A stretch of DNA of 39,855 nucleotides from Pseudomonadota bacterium (GCA_002862545.1 PKDJ01000147.1:1-39855), one strand, 5' to 3'; counted from the stretch's first letter, positions 1 through 11,855 are shown. Notes: generated by a model not told the origin, from the sequence alone. Numbers and translations are program-made.

Positions 1-549
1 CGCGAGAGCGTCCAGCCCGGTGGTGGGCTCGTCGGCAAGCAAGAAGCCGCTCCCGCGTGCGAGAGCCATGGCGATGGCGACCCGTCGCGCCATCCCGCCG
101 GACAGGGTGTGTGGGTAGCGTCGCAGCAGCGGGGTGGGCTCCTCGAAGCCAGCCTGGGTGAGCCAAGGCTCTGGGCGGCCGCCGCCCGCCGCCGAGCGCA
201 CCTGCGCGCCGACGCTTCGGAGAGGGTCGAGGCACTGGTCTGCGTTCTGGGGAAGATAGGTGGCGACGCGACCACGAATCGCGGAGAGTGATCGGTCGGC
301 GGCTCTCGACGGGCGCACCAGCGTCCAGGTCTCGAGTCCATGGCCGCTGTCGAGCTCCAGCTGTCCGCGAGTCACCCCGGGCTCGGCATCGAGCAGCCCC
401 ACCGAGGCGCGAGCGATCACGGTCTTGCCGCCTCCGCTCGGTCCGGTCAGTCCCATGATCTCTCCCGCCTGGACGCACCAGTCCACACCGTGCACGAGCA
501 CGCGTGCGCCGGCGCTCACGGTGAGATCTCGGACGGCCAGGGACCTCAT
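1..549 (-). CDS. Peptide-type ABC transporter ATPase (DppD/OppD-like), 3' end cut by window edge
   Basis: This encodes the cytoplasmic ATP-hydrolysing subunit of the importer encoded just upstream. The 183 visible codons start at the ATG at 549 and read open through the left edge, so the C-terminus is missing. Walker A (GPSGGGKT) covers residues 36-43. A Q-loop (YLPQNADQCLDPL) resembles the DppD/OppD form. The ABC signature is LSGGM (149-153), with Met where Gln is usual, and Walker B with the catalytic Glu is LLADEP (D173, E174), followed by a D-loop TTGLDAL. The ATG overlaps the stop of the DppC-like permease gene as ATGA, which suggests translational coupling. The family is clear. Whether a C-terminal oligopeptide extension or a second ATPase gene follows cannot be seen. 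Confidence 0.9.
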   Translation of the reverse strand, partial: MRSLAVRDLTVSAGARVLVHGVDWCVQAGEIMGLTGPSGGGKTVIARASVGLLDAEPGVTRGQLELDSGHGLETWTLVRPSRAADRSLSAIRGRVATYLPQNADQCLDPLRSVGAQVRSAAGGGRPEPWLTQAGFEEPTPLLRRYPHTLSGGMARRVAIAMALARGSGFLLADEPTTGLDALA

Positions 550-1391
550 GTCTCGCACTCCGCGAACACGCTGGCGACTCTAGCCGTCGCTGCGAGGGTC
601 GCCCAGAGCGCGACGGCGGGAGCGACGAGGGGGACGAGGTGTCCGTCGTGGCCCCAGTCGAAGGCCAGCATGTTCCCCCAAGAAGGAGTTGGCTCCGGCA
701 CACCGAAGCCTCCGATGTAGGAGAGGGTCGTCTCCAGGACGAGGACGAAGGCGAAGAGCTCGAGCAGGCGTCGAATCACCAGGCGTCCGCAGCCTAGGGC
801 GACGAGGTGCAGCCAGAGGATCCTCGGCGTGCTCAGCCCGTGTGTGGTCCATGCGTCCACATGTCCAGCGAGCCGAAGGTCACGCACGCGCACGCGAATC
901 GAGTCTGCGAGCGTCGGTGCGTACGCCAGACCAGCAGCGAGTGCCAGGGTCACGAAGCCGGGCCCAAAGATCGTGCAGACGAGCAGGACGAGCACGAGTC
1001 TCGGGACAGCGCTCACGATGTCGAGCAGGACGCGCACCGTGCTGGCGAGGAGACCGGTCCTCCAGCCGGCGACGGCTCCGGCAGGAACTCCGAGTACGAG
1101 CGCGGTGATGGCGGCGAGCAGGCCGGGGAGGGTGAACGCACGACAGGCGTGAGCCAAGCGCCATCCTACACTCCTGCCCAGGTGGTCCGTGCCCATGAGT
1201 GCAGAGACACTGGGCCCTTCAGAGATGCGTGAGGGGTCGACGTCCAGCCCTGGCTCGTAGCCCAAGAGCGGGGCCACGAGACCCGCGACGACGACGGTGA
1301 GGAGGACGATGGCGGACAACACGGTGCCTGGCTCCCGAAGCCGGTGCCGGCTCGGGCTCCAAGAGGACAGGAGCATGCGTCCGATGCTCAT
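546..1391 (-). CDS. ABC transporter permease, DppC/OppC-like
   Basis: This is an inner-membrane permease of the binding-protein-dependent family, 281 aa, close to the usual DppC length. An N-terminal membrane segment lies at about 23-45. It is followed by the motif GTDHLGRS (67-74), which marks DppC-type subunits. The EAA-like coupling loop that contacts the ATPase is around 179-197 (DAW..HG....ILWLHLV). The sequence YIGGFGVPEPTPSWGNML (225-242) matches the family's conserved final periplasmic loop. Its ATG overlaps the stop of the DppB-like gene (ATGA, 1388-1391), and its own stop overlaps the ATPase start. Substrate is probably peptides or a related small ligand, but this family also includes nickel and other importers. 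Confidence 0.93.
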   Translation of the reverse strand: MSIGRMLLSSWSPSRHRLREPGTVLSAIVLLTVVVAGLVAPLLGYEPGLDVDPSRISEGPSVSALMGTDHLGRSVGWRLAHACRAFTLPGLLAAITALVLGVPAGAVAGWRTGLLASTVRVLLDIVSAVPRLVLVLLVCTIFGPGFVTLALAAGLAYAPTLADSIRVRVRDLRLAGHVDAWTTHGLSTPRILWLHLVALGCGRLVIRRLLELFAFVLVLETTLSYIGGFGVPEPTPSWGNMLAFDWGHDGHLVPLVAPAVALWATLAATARVASVFAECET

Positions 1392-2353
1392 CGCGTCGGG
1401 GCCGTGGTCAGGCGGGGATCCGCGTAGGCCCGAAGGGCGTCGCTCGCGAGGCGTCCCGTGGCGACAACCAGTCCCGTGCCGACGCCGATCGCAAGGACCA
1501 GGGCGACATCTCGCTCCAGAGAGGCTCTCCAGAGAAGGGAGCCGGCACCTCCGAGCAGGAGCACCTTCTCCAGGATCACGAGTCCACCCACGAAGAAGGC
1601 CAGCCTGTCAGCAAGCAGAGCGGCGGCGACCGGGACGAGATTCCTCAGGATCATGGGGTCGACTGGCTCTCCGCGCCCCCGGGCAGCAAGGACGAACGGG
1701 GCGTGGCGCAGCCGAGCGATCGCGTCTTCGAGGTCGGTGACGAGTCCGCTGAGGGCGGTGGAGCCCAGCGCCAAGAGGACCACGGCGAGGAAGCTGCGGA
1801 GGACGGAGGGTTCGGTGGGTAGGGCAAACCAGGCGGGCCGATCGATCCACCCCGCCTCCATCAGGCTCCATGCACTGGCGTTCAGTCCGGCGACGGCCAG
1901 GTGAGCCAGGAGGAACACAGGGGCGAGACTGAGGACGTGCACAGGGCGGCGAAGCCATGACGCATGACCCGCCGAGCGCCATGCCAGGGCCAGGGCCACA
2001 CCGGCGGATGTCATCAGGGCGGCCAGCAGCCGCAGGAGTGAGGCGAGTGCGGGCCCACGAAGCACCTCGCTGACGGGAGCACCTGGACGGATCGTCCACG
2101 AGGTACCCAGGTCACCGCCCAGGGCGCTGAGCAGCCACAGGAGGAGGCGCTCTGGCAGTGGCCGCCCGAGATGCCAGCGTCTCTCAAGCTCGGCGCGCAG
2201 GGTCTCGCCGTCCGGCAGCAGATCGATGGCGTCACCGGGAGCCATCTCGACCAAGAGCAAGAGAAGCGCGGCGACGCCCACGACTGTCGTGAGCCATCTT
2301 CCGCAGATCCGCAGGGCAGCCTGCCCGAGCTGGGTGGCGTGCCGTGTGGTCAC
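1388..2353 (-). CDS. ABC transporter permease, DppB/OppB-like
   Basis: This is the first membrane subunit of the peptide-type importer. The open frame extends upstream to 2665, but that part lies inside the binding-protein gene. The GTG at 2353, 14 bases after that gene's stop, gives a normal 321-aa DppB-like protein beginning VTTRHATQLG. There is no strong Shine-Dalgarno, so the exact start is uncertain. About six membrane segments are visible, the first at about 21-37. LGGDLGTSW (78-86) matches the DppB periplasmic pattern. The EAA-like loop is at about 219-241 (PFVLAARGRG...ILRNLVP). YADPRL near the end is typical of the family. The gene is joined to dppC-like by an ATGA overlap. Confidence 0.9.
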   Translation of the reverse strand: MTTRHATQLGQAALRICGRWLTTVVGVAALLLLLVEMAPGDAIDLLPDGETLRAELERRWHLGRPLPERLLLWLLSALGGDLGTSWTIRPGAPVSEVLRGPALASLLRLLAALMTSAGVALALAWRSAGHASWLRRPVHVLSLAPVFLLAHLAVAGLNASAWSLMEAGWIDRPAWFALPTEPSVLRSFLAVVLLALGSTALSGLVTDLEDAIARLRHAPFVLAARGRGEPVDPMILRNLVPVAAALLADRLAFFVGGLVILEKVLLLGGAGSLLWRASLERDVALVLAIGVGTGLVVATGRLASDALRAYADPRLTTAPTR

Positions 2354-2367
2354 CTCTGGCGAGACGC

Positions 2368-3873
2368 TCAGCGCAGGGTCCAGTCGGTGGCCCAGGTGAA
2401 GAAATAGAACGGGTGGATCTCGACCGAGCCGACCTTGCTGGACACTGCGGCATAGTTGTCGAGGGTCCAGAGAAACATCATCGGGATGTCCGCAGCGATG
2501 ACCGAGTGGACTCTCCGCAGCTGCTGCTTCTTGACCTGCGGGTCGGTCGTGTTGCGTGCCTCGTCGAGCAGCTGATCCACCTCCGCGCTTGCGTATCCGA
2601 CGAAGTTCCGCCCGCCCGATGAGTGGAACTGCTCGTAGACATCCTCGTTCCGGTCGAAGGACCACTGAGAGAGGATGAGATCGAAGTCGCGCTCACGCCA
2701 GACGCGTTGCTTCCACTCGGCCCGTCGCAAGAACTCGGGCTCGACGACGATGCCCTGGTTCTGCAGCTGTGACTGCAGGTTGACCACGACGTCTTGGCTC
2801 GTCTCGAGGTCGGCCTGGCTGGCAAGTCGCACGCGGAGGGGGCTCCCGGATGCGTCGAGCCACCGCTTTCCGTCGAAGGAGTACCCGGCCTCCCGCAGCA
2901 AGGCACCTGCGCGATCGGGATCGGTCTCGCGCTTGGGGACGCCATGGTCGTAGTACGGTGACGACACCACGAAGGGGCCAGTGACCAGCTCTCCGGTGCC
3001 AATGGGGCGGAGGAGCTCTGGGATGTCGACCAGCAGCGCGAGAGCCTCGCGCACACGTGCATCCTTCAGGCGCACATCGGAGAGGTTGAACCCTACGTAC
3101 CACCATGAGTTGGTCTGGTATGGGTAGAGCTCGATGTTCCGGTCGTTCTGCAGCGGGGCGAGGTCTCGCGGCAGGACGCGGACGAGCAGGTCCAGTGACT
3201 TGTAGAGCAGCAGCTTCGACTGGTAGTTCTTGTCCGAGACCTCCCGCATCGAGAGCTCGCTCAGCGATGCCGGTCGCCAGTGGTCGGCGAAGCGACTCAG
3301 CGAGATGCTGCTGTCCTCGTTGAAGGCCTGCACCATCCACGGACCCGTGCCGACGGGGCGGTTCCGGAAAGGATGCGTGCGCTTGATGGGCAGCTCCCCA
3401 AGGCGATGCTCGGGCAGGATCTTGAAGTGGAGCTTGTCCTGCGGGGAGTGCTCGGGCGCGACGAACGTGAGCTGCACCGTGTGGGGGTCGAGTGCGGTGA
3501 CCTCCGAGATCCAGGCGGTGCGGCCGGCCTCCGTAGAGGCTGTTGCGGCGTCACTCATGGCCCGCACGCTGAAGATGACATCGTCCGCATCGAAGGACTC
3601 ACCATCGTGCCAGCGAACCCCCTGCCGCAGGCGCACGGTCGCCGTGAGCTTGTCCTCCGCCAGCTCCAAGCTCTCGGCGAGCTGCGGAGCGGAGCGCAGG
3701 TCATGGTCGTCGCTGAACAGGCCTTCGAAGACGAGCTCGTGGAGTCGGGCCTCGGACATCGACGTCGCAAACAGCGGGTTGACGATCGCGGGAGCACGGT
3801 CCTCGGCGTACCGGACCGGGGTGTCGACGGCGAGCGCGGCGGAGAGCAAGAGGGGGAGGACCAACTGCAGCAT
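2368..3873 (-). CDS. Periplasmic substrate-binding protein, family 5 (peptide/nickel type)
   Basis: This is the solute receptor of the ABC importer, 501 aa. A short hydrophobic signal peptide (LPLLLSAALA, residues 6-15) has a likely cut near residue 15 and no lipobox. The mature part shows the SBP_bac_5 pattern: NPLFATSMSEARLHELVFEG near the N-terminus, then LRQGVRWHDGESFDADDV, and VGTGPW about one third along. The length is slightly under the 520-540 aa of DppA/OppA. Its ATG overlaps the stop of the lipoprotein gene (TAATG, 3871-3875). Substrate specificity cannot be read from sequence. The surrounding accessory genes are unlike those of an ordinary dipeptide importer. Confidence 0.93.
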   Translation of the reverse strand: MLQLVLPLLLSAALAVDTPVRYAEDRAPAIVNPLFATSMSEARLHELVFEGLFSDDHDLRSAPQLAESLELAEDKLTATVRLRQGVRWHDGESFDADDVIFSVRAMSDAATASTEAGRTAWISEVTALDPHTVQLTFVAPEHSPQDKLHFKILPEHRLGELPIKRTHPFRNRPVGTGPWMVQAFNEDSSISLSRFADHWRPASLSELSMREVSDKNYQSKLLLYKSLDLLVRVLPRDLAPLQNDRNIELYPYQTNSWWYVGFNLSDVRLKDARVREALALLVDIPELLRPIGTGELVTGPFVVSSPYYDHGVPKRETDPDRAGALLREAGYSFDGKRWLDASGSPLRVRLASQADLETSQDVVVNLQSQLQNQGIVVEPEFLRRAEWKQRVWRERDFDLILSQWSFDRNEDVYEQFHSSGGRNFVGYASAEVDQLLDEARNTTDPQVKKQQLRRVHSVIAADIPMMFLWTLDNYAAVSSKVGSVEIHPFYFFTWATDWTLR

Positions 3874-5228
3874 TACTCTTCTCTGGAGTCGCCGGTTCGA
3901 TCAAGGCCCCGGAGGACGGCGAGACTTCCGACGACCTCTCGGAGTCCGAGGACCTCAGGGTGCGTGCCGGACAACACGTGCAAGGCATCGAGCGCCGCAC
4001 GGGCCCGTCCGGCGTGGAGCTGCGCCTCAGCGAGGAGTGCCCAGAGCACGGGAGAGTTGGCGGCGCCCACAGTCGGATCGGACGGATCGCGAGCAGCCTC
4101 GAGGTAGGCGAGTGCCTGCCGTGGACGCTCCGCGAGGAGCGCGTACCGCGCCCGCGTCGTCAGGTACTCTTGGCGGTAGCGCTCGATGAGTCGGAGATCT
4201 TCGAGGACGGCGAGGCCCTCGTCGCTCGCGCCCTCGCTGAGGCTTGCCCGCCAGTCGGCCAAGCCCCTGTCGAGAGAGGCGACCTCTTCCCGAGCACTCA
4301 CGGGGTCGTCACCGGCGTGCGGGTTGGTGCCGACCCCGAGCCGACGCAGGGAGGGCGCGCGGGCGCCGATGACTCCTGGGATGTCTGCTGCTCGCAGCTC
4401 GGAATCGAGGTCACTGGCGTGGAGCCAGGGTGCGAACAGGCTTCCAGCCAGCCCCAGGTCCGAGAAGCCAGCCATCGCGCGCCAGCCCTCTCCGCCGAGG
4501 CTCATGGCGGTGCGATTGGTCCAGTGATCAGCCAGCGTCCGGTGCAGACAGGGATCGAAGAAGGTTCGCTCGAAGTCTCCCACGGGCTCGACGACCAAGG
4601 GCTGCACCGCAGCGGCGAGCAGCCCGTCGAGGGCTCCGGAGGTGCGGGCCGCACGGTGCAGCGCCATGCGCTTGCCGTAGACATCCACGCCAACGTGGTC
4701 CCACGGGGCGCGTCCTCGGGCGATCTCCTGGGCCATCGCGAAGCCTGGCGCCTCGGGACTGCAGCGGCTGGCCCAGCCGGACAGTGCGCCGCTCTCAGAG
4801 CAGAAGGAGCCAAGTGTCGCGATCATGGTCGCTGCACTCTCGTCGGGCAGGCCACTGCGGGCGTCCCACTCGGAGAAGAAGGTCTCGACGGCGTAGCCCG
4901 TCAGGCGAGCAAGATCATGATGCAGCAGGGCGAGCATCCACTCGGCTCGAGCTCGGGACGTAGGAGTCTCGAAGCGGTCCGCTGCGCGCTCGTAGTCGTT
5001 GGCGTGGAGGGCGATCCAGCCGTCGCGGTCGTCCGCCAGCAGCGCCGTGAAGGTTGTGGGAGACCGGGTGGCCTCGGAGATCCAGCCAAACTCGCGGAGG
5101 TCGGGGCTCGCAGCGACAGGGGCTGCAGCAGGCGCGCCCTCGACGCTCGGCGGGGCCGAGGGCGGAGTGGGGGCGACAGGCGTGCAGGCCATCCATGCCA
5201 GCAGGCAGCACGGGAGGTACGGTTTCAT
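3873..5228 (-). CDS. Predicted lipoprotein of unknown function, C-terminal helical repeats
   Basis: This 451-aa protein has a short signal peptide and a lipobox-like LAWMAC ending at Cys15. A Pro/Ala-rich linker follows (about 17-43), typical of outer-membrane-tethered lipoproteins. I recognise no named domain. The C-terminal third (about 330-440) is Ala/Leu-rich and reads like two or three TPR-type helical pairs (for example RARYALLAERPRQALAYLEA). The gene is tightly coupled. Its start overlaps the stop of the carboxypeptidase-regulatory-like gene (ATGA, 5225-5228) and its stop overlaps the binding-protein start. By position it may be an accessory factor for ligand delivery or assembly of the importer, which is inference only. 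Confidence 0.85.
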   Translation of the reverse strand: MKPYLPCCLLAWMACTPVAPTPPSAPPSVEGAPAAAPVAASPDLREFGWISEATRSPTTFTALLADDRDGWIALHANDYERAADRFETPTSRARAEWMLALLHHDLARLTGYAVETFFSEWDARSGLPDESAATMIATLGSFCSESGALSGWASRCSPEAPGFAMAQEIARGRAPWDHVGVDVYGKRMALHRAARTSGALDGLLAAAVQPLVVEPVGDFERTFFDPCLHRTLADHWTNRTAMSLGGEGWRAMAGFSDLGLAGSLFAPWLHASDLDSELRAADIPGVIGARAPSLRRLGVGTNPHAGDDPVSAREEVASLDRGLADWRASLSEGASDEGLAVLEDLRLIERYRQEYLTTRARYALLAERPRQALAYLEAARDPSDPTVGAANSPVLWALLAEAQLHAGRARAALDALHVLSGTHPEVLGLREVVGSLAVLRGLDRTGDSREE

Positions 5229-5650
5229 TGGCCCTCGTAGGTGGCGCCGGTGCTCTGAGTGGGTGCGCTGTAGAGGTCTCGGTCCAGCGACTCTCCGTGG
5301 TCGTGCACGTCGATGGTCTCTTCGACGAGTGCGATCTCATCGACCTCGACGGGACCCCCTCTGTAGAAAAACTCCACCGAGCGCGCGTGGAACCCAGGCC
5401 GGAAGACCTCCAGCTTGTAGCTCGTGCGTCGCTTCAGGCGGCCCCGCTCCCCCTCATCGTCGCGGAGGTAATCGATGACGAAGCGGCCGTCCCGGTCGGT
5501 GACCAGCTGCACGTTGCCGGGCTCGAGCGCCACGATTGCACGCTGCACAGGTGCTCCATTCCGGTCGGTGACGATGCCGGAGATCTGGTTGCGTGCTGCC
5601 GACGCAGAGGTCGGCATGAGCGCCATGAGCAGGGGTAGGAGGAGTTTCAT
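5225..5650 (-). CDS. Secreted protein with one carboxypeptidase-regulatory-like (CarboxypepD_reg) domain
   Basis: This small 141-aa exported protein has a signal peptide at about 1-18 (LLLPLLMALMPTSASA) and a probable cut after ASA. The mature part is a single beta-sandwich of the CarboxypepD_reg type. The characteristic opening is ISGIVTDRNGAPVQRAIVAL, followed by TDRDGRFVI and YKLEVFRPGF. This domain is common at the N-terminus of TonB receptors and in peptidases, but here it stands alone with a short acidic tail. The start lies two bases after the pseudokinase stop, and the stop overlaps the lipoprotein start. Function is unknown. A structural or adhesive periplasmic role is likeliest. Confidence 0.85.
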   Translation of the reverse strand: MKLLLPLLMALMPTSASAARNQISGIVTDRNGAPVQRAIVALEPGNVQLVTDRDGRFVIDYLRDDEGERGRLKRRTSYKLEVFRPGFHARSVEFFYRGGPVEVDEIALVEETIDVHDHGESLDRDLYSAPTQSTGATYEGQ

Positions 5651-5652
5651 CG

Positions 5653-8313
<2,661 letters not shown>

Positions 8314-8490
8314 GCGTTCGGCTTGGGACCCGGAGGGCGAGGAGACATTCCGAGCACCTTGAGGCTATCCGCTGCGACAGACCGAGTCAACGGGCTGCGG
8401 CCCTGGCTTTGCGGGCTTCATCAGTGCCTCTTGAATATGCGTTGAGCGGGAGGCGCGTTGCGGCGGAGATGGACTGGGGAAGAGCGCAGG

Positions 8491-8973
8491 GTGTTCAGGC
8501 GTGCAGTGCGCGTCACCGCTCTCGCGACCTGGGCCGCGACTGCAGGCTGCGCCTTCCACGCCACGGGTCTCGTGGACAGCTCTGGACCGGGCGTTCGCCT
8601 CACAGAGGTGACCGGCGAGAGGTGGCGCTTGGTGCTTCTTGGCCCCTCAGAGCCCCTGTCAGAGCTGGACGGTCTGATCGCCGAGGTGGATGGTCAGCGC
8701 ATCTTTCGCACGGTGCGTGTCGGTGACTGGCGTGTGCGCGAGGGTGTACACGGCCTGCCGGCCTGGGTCGGCCCGCTCCAGCAGATGGGTGCCCAGGTCG
8801 GAATCCAGGATCGCAACACGGGGCAGTTTTTCTGGCTCGACGAGCAGGCTGCTCGGGTCCTCGGTCCCTACGTGGGCTCGACCGCCCTGCTCGAGGGCTT
8901 CGTCGACGGCCCACATCGCGTTCGAGTGACGCACTACCGAGTGCTCAGTGGCGGAAGTGTCGGGCTCCCGTGA
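8491..8973 (+). CDS. Small predicted lipoprotein, unknown function
   Basis: Starting at the GTG at 8491, this is a 160-aa protein whose N-terminus has three arginines, a hydrophobic stretch and a lipobox-like TAGC ending at Cys20. A TTG 33 bases upstream would add 11 charged residues and weaken the signal peptide, so I prefer the GTG. A purine-rich GGGGAAG lies about 11 bases ahead of it. The mature part looks like a compact beta-rich domain with no family I recognise. It is divergent from the pseudokinase operon across 177 bases. Its last 29 bases overlap the 3' end of purH on the other strand. Confidence 0.75.
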   Translation: MFRRAVRVTALATWAATAGCAFHATGLVDSSGPGVRLTEVTGERWRLVLLGPSEPLSELDGLIAEVDGQRIFRTVRVGDWRVREGVHGLPAWVGPLQQMGAQVGIQDRNTGQFFWLDEQAARVLGPYVGSTALLEGFVDGPHRVRVTHYRVLSGGSVGLP

Positions 8974-10495
8974 ACACCATGGCGACTCCTGCAGCGTCGG
9001 CCGCCGCAATCACGGCCTCATCGCGGATTGAGCCTCCTGGCTGGACGATCGCGCTCACTCCCGCAGCGGCGGCCACCTCGACGCCATCGGGGAAGGGGAA
9101 GAAGGCGTCGGACGCGAGCACGCTGCCCGCGACCTCGGCAGTCGCCTTCTTGACCGCCAGGTGCACGGCATCCACACGGCTCATCTGGCCGGCCCCCACG
9201 CCATTGAGCGCGGCGCCATCCGGGAGAGCGCGAGCCAGAACAATGGCGTTGGACTTCACGTTTCGGCATGCGGCCCAGGCGAAGCGGAGGGCTCGGAGCT
9301 CATCGTCGTCAGGCTGACGCGCGCCGGCGACCGTCCACTCGGTCTCTCGGCCGAGATCCCAGTCCTGAAGCAGCCAGCCACCCTGGACTCGTCGTGCGTC
9401 CATGCCCGGCGGGCGGGTCGCGGCCCAGTCGCTAGGCAGCTCGAGGACGCGAAGCTTCGTCCGGGGTGCGAGCAGCTCTCGGGCCTCGTCGGTGAATCCG
9501 GGCGCCGAGATGACCTCGAAGAAAGTCCGCGACCTGCGGATCGCACGCACGGTGTCTCCGTCGACGGTGCGGTTGAAGGCTAGAATGCCGCCATATGCGC
9601 TGACCGGGTCGCCCGCGAGTGCACGCTCGAATGCGCTGGCGAGGTCGGGAGCCGTCGCACAGCCACAGGGATTCATGTGCTTGATCACGGCCGCTGCCGG
9701 CTCCGAGAACTCGAAGGCCACTCGCAGCGCACCGTCGAGGTCGGCGAGGTTGTTGAACGACAGAGCCTTGCCCTGATGCTGCGTCGCGCGTGCGAGGCTT
9801 CGACCCGACGTGTCGGCGTCCGCGTAGAAGGCCGCGGCTTGGTGGGGATTCTCGCCGTACCGTAGAGACTGCACGAGGCGCAGGGGGATCGAGGCTTCTT
9901 GGGGCAGGGCAGGGGCCTCGGCCTGCCGTGCCAGCCAGTCCGCAATCACGCCGTCATAGCGAGCGGTGTGGCGAAAGGCCTTCAGCGCCAGCTCTGTGCG
10001 CAGGGCGGCATCCACGCCGCCGGAGGTCAGCGCAGCACCGACGCGGGCGTAGTCGCCCGGATCGACGATGACCAAGACGTGCGCATGGTTCTTCGCAGCG
10101 GCTCGGACCATGGTGGGGCCGCCGATGTCGATGGTCTCGATGGCGGTCGCGAGGTCTGCGCCTCCCTTGGTTCGCTCCTCGAACGGGTAGAGGTTGCAGA
10201 CCACGGCATCGATCCAGGGAATGTCGTGCGAGGCCGCCTCGTCGGCGTGTCTCTGGCGATCACCCAGGATGCCGCCGTGGACGCGCGGATGCAGTGTCTT
10301 CACCCGTCCGTTCATGATCTCGGGCGCGCCGGTAAACGCCGCGACATCGACGACCTCGATTCCTGCGTCGCGAAGGGCGCGGGCGGTTCCACCCGTGCTC
10401 AAGATCGTGTGGCCGGATGCCGCGAGAGATCGGCCGATCTCGGCGACATTGGACTTGTCCGAGACCGAGATCAGTGCATAGCGCTGGCCACTCAT
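8945..10495 (-). CDS. purH: Bifunctional AICAR transformylase / IMP cyclohydrolase
   Basis: This enzyme carries out the last two steps of IMP synthesis: formylation of AICAR from 10-formyl-THF, then ring closure. The 516-aa length is normal. The N-terminal IMP cyclohydrolase (MGS-like) domain shows the motifs [26 protein letters not shown] and VVCNLYPFE. The transformylase part contains the conserved Lys-His pair in [12 protein letters not shown] and ends with the family signature around [16 protein letters not shown] and [13 protein letters not shown] good ribosome site (GGGGAGGT) precedes the ATG at 10495. It is divergent from purD across 99 bases, so the two purine genes may share a control region. 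Confidence 0.98.
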   Translation of the reverse strand: MSGQRYALISVSDKSNVAEIGRSLAASGHTILSTGGTARALRDAGIEVVDVAAFTGAPEIMNGRVKTLHPRVHGGILGDRQRHADEAASHDIPWIDAVVCNLYPFEERTKGGADLATAIETIDIGGPTMVRAAAKNHAHVLVIVDPGDYARVGAALTSGGVDAALRTELALKAFRHTARYDGVIADWLARQAEAPALPQEASIPLRLVQSLRYGENPHQAAAFYADADTSGRSLARATQHQGKALSFNNLADLDGALRVAFEFSEPAAAVIKHMNPCGCATAPDLASAFERALAGDPVSAYGGILAFNRTVDGDTVRAIRRSRTFFEVISAPGFTDEARELLAPRTKLRVLELPSDWAATRPPGMDARRVQGGWLLQDWDLGRETEWTVAGARQPDDDELRALRFAWAACRNVKSNAIVLARALPDGAALNGVGAGQMSRVDAVHLAVKKATAEVAGSVLASDAFFPFPDGVEVAAAAGVSAIVQPGGSIRDEAVIAAADAAGVAMVFTGARHFRH

Positions 10496-10594
10496 CGTAC
10501 CTCCCCGAGGCGCGCGGCCCTAACGCGGCAGCCTGCTGCGCGGGGTCGTCGTCTCGGATAGGAGGCCGTCCGCGCGAGGCGGTCCGGAGGCGGG

Positions 10595-11854
10595 ATGAAG
10601 GTCGTCATCGTGGGAAAAGGTGGTCGTGAGGCCTCCATTGCCTGGCGACTGGCACAGTCACCCAGGCTGAGCTCGCTGGTCGTGACCGGCGATAATCCAG
10701 GCTGGCCTGATGGTGTCGAGGTTCGGTCAGCTGCTCGCGTCCAAGAGCAGGTGGCCGTGGCTCGCTCCGTCGGGGCGGACCTGGTGATCGTCGGTCCAGA
10801 GGCCCCGCTCGCATCTGGGCTCGCGGATGGTCTGCAGGATGCGGGAATTCCGTGCTTTGGTCCACGCAGAGCGGCAGCGCGACTCGAGGCGTCGAAGTCC
10901 TTTGCCAAGGATGTGATGGTCTCTGTCGGCGTTCCGACGGCTCGAGCTGTGGTCGTCGATCGGAACGACCCGGCCAGCGTAGCGGCTGGGCGCGCTCGGC
11001 TCAGCGAAGGCAACGTCGTCGTCAAGGTGGACGGCTTGGCTGCCGGTAAGGGCGTGTTCGTCTGCCGCACGGGTCAGGAGGCCACCGCCGCCATGGATGG
11101 CGTGTGGAGCGGTCGCTTTGGTGCCGCGGCGAACCGGGTGGTCCTCGAAGACCGGCTCGAGGGGCCCGAGGTGAGCGTCTTCGCGCTCACGGATGGAGAT
11201 CGCGTCGTCGCCCTCCCATGCGCCCAGGACCACAAGCGACTGGGGGATGGCGGTGCCGGACCCAACACGGGCGGCATGGGAGCCTATGCACCGTGCCCAC
11301 TGCTCTCCCCGGGGGAGTGCCAGTCGCTGGTGGAGCAGATCCATCAGCCTGTGATTCGCGAGCTCGACCGACGGGGTGTGCCCTTCCGAGGTGTCCTGTT
11401 CGCCGGGCTGATGCTCACCCCCGACGGGCCGAAGGTGCTCGAGTTCAACGTGCGCTTCGGTGACCCCGAGTGTCAGGTGTTGATGGCGATGTGGCAGGAC
11501 GATCCGCTGCCCTGGCTGCACGGAGCAGCTACGGGGAGCCTGCCCGATGGCAGTCCGAGCTTCCGAGATGCTGCTTGCTGCGTCGTGCTTGCGTCCCGCG
11601 GCTACCCACTGTCGTCCGAGAAGGGAGTCGCCATACCGGAGCCGCCCGCATCAGAGGGGGTGGTCACCTTCCACGCGGGTACGCGACGTGACTCCGAGGG
11701 CACGCTCCGGACGAACGGGGGCCGCGTCCTGGGCATCACGGGGTTCGGCTCCGACCTCGCGCAGGCCCGCTCGCGTGCCTACGATGCGCTGCCAGGCTGG
11801 CGCTTCCCCGGGTCACAGCACCGCACCGACATCGGTGCGTCAGCGCTCGACTGA
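10595..11854 (+). CDS. purD: Phosphoribosylamine-glycine ligase (GAR synthetase)
   Basis: This ATP-grasp enzyme joins glycine to phosphoribosylamine in step two of purine synthesis. At 419 aa it is the usual length. It opens with MKVVIVGKGGREASIAWRL, the typical N-domain nucleotide-fold start. Further motifs are VIVGPEAPLASGLAD, an ATP-grasp lysine region VVKVDGLAAGKGVFVC, and NTGGMGAYAPCP. EFNVRFGDPECQ carries the metal-binding acidic and Asn residues. The ATG follows GGAGG with a short four-base spacer. It is divergent from purH. The methyltransferase gene starts at or just before its stop, so the two are probably co-transcribed. Confidence 0.98.
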   Translation: MKVVIVGKGGREASIAWRLAQSPRLSSLVVTGDNPGWPDGVEVRSAARVQEQVAVARSVGADLVIVGPEAPLASGLADGLQDAGIPCFGPRRAAARLEASKSFAKDVMVSVGVPTARAVVVDRNDPASVAAGRARLSEGNVVVKVDGLAAGKGVFVCRTGQEATAAMDGVWSGRFGAAANRVVLEDRLEGPEVSVFALTDGDRVVALPCAQDHKRLGDGGAGPNTGGMGAYAPCPLLSPGECQSLVEQIHQPVIRELDRRGVPFRGVLFAGLMLTPDGPKVLEFNVRFGDPECQVLMAMWQDDPLPWLHGAATGSLPDGSPSFRDAACCVVLASRGYPLSSEKGVAIPEPPASEGVVTFHAGTRRDSEGTLRTNGGRVLGITGFGSDLAQARSRAYDALPGWRFPGSQHRTDIGASALD

Positions 11855-11855
11855 G

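Noticed and set aside
2354..2665. Upstream extension of the DppB-like frame
   Set aside because: It lies within the binding-protein gene in another frame and lacks permease features.
3960..5240. 426-codon plus-strand frame opposite the operon lipoprotein gene
   Set aside because: Shadow of a gene with overlapping stop/start junctions on both sides and a lipobox.
8409..8438. Possible sigma-70 promoter (TTGCGG, about 17-18 bases, TGAATA/GAATAT) ahead of the small lipoprotein gene
   Set aside because: The -10 match is poor (at most three of six), and such pairs occur by chance. Position alone is not enough.
10496..10594. Purine-repressor or riboswitch site between purH and purD
   Set aside because: The 99-base gap is too short and GC-rich for a purine riboswitch, and I see no PurR-like box, only a weak GCAGC-CT-GCTGC dyad.
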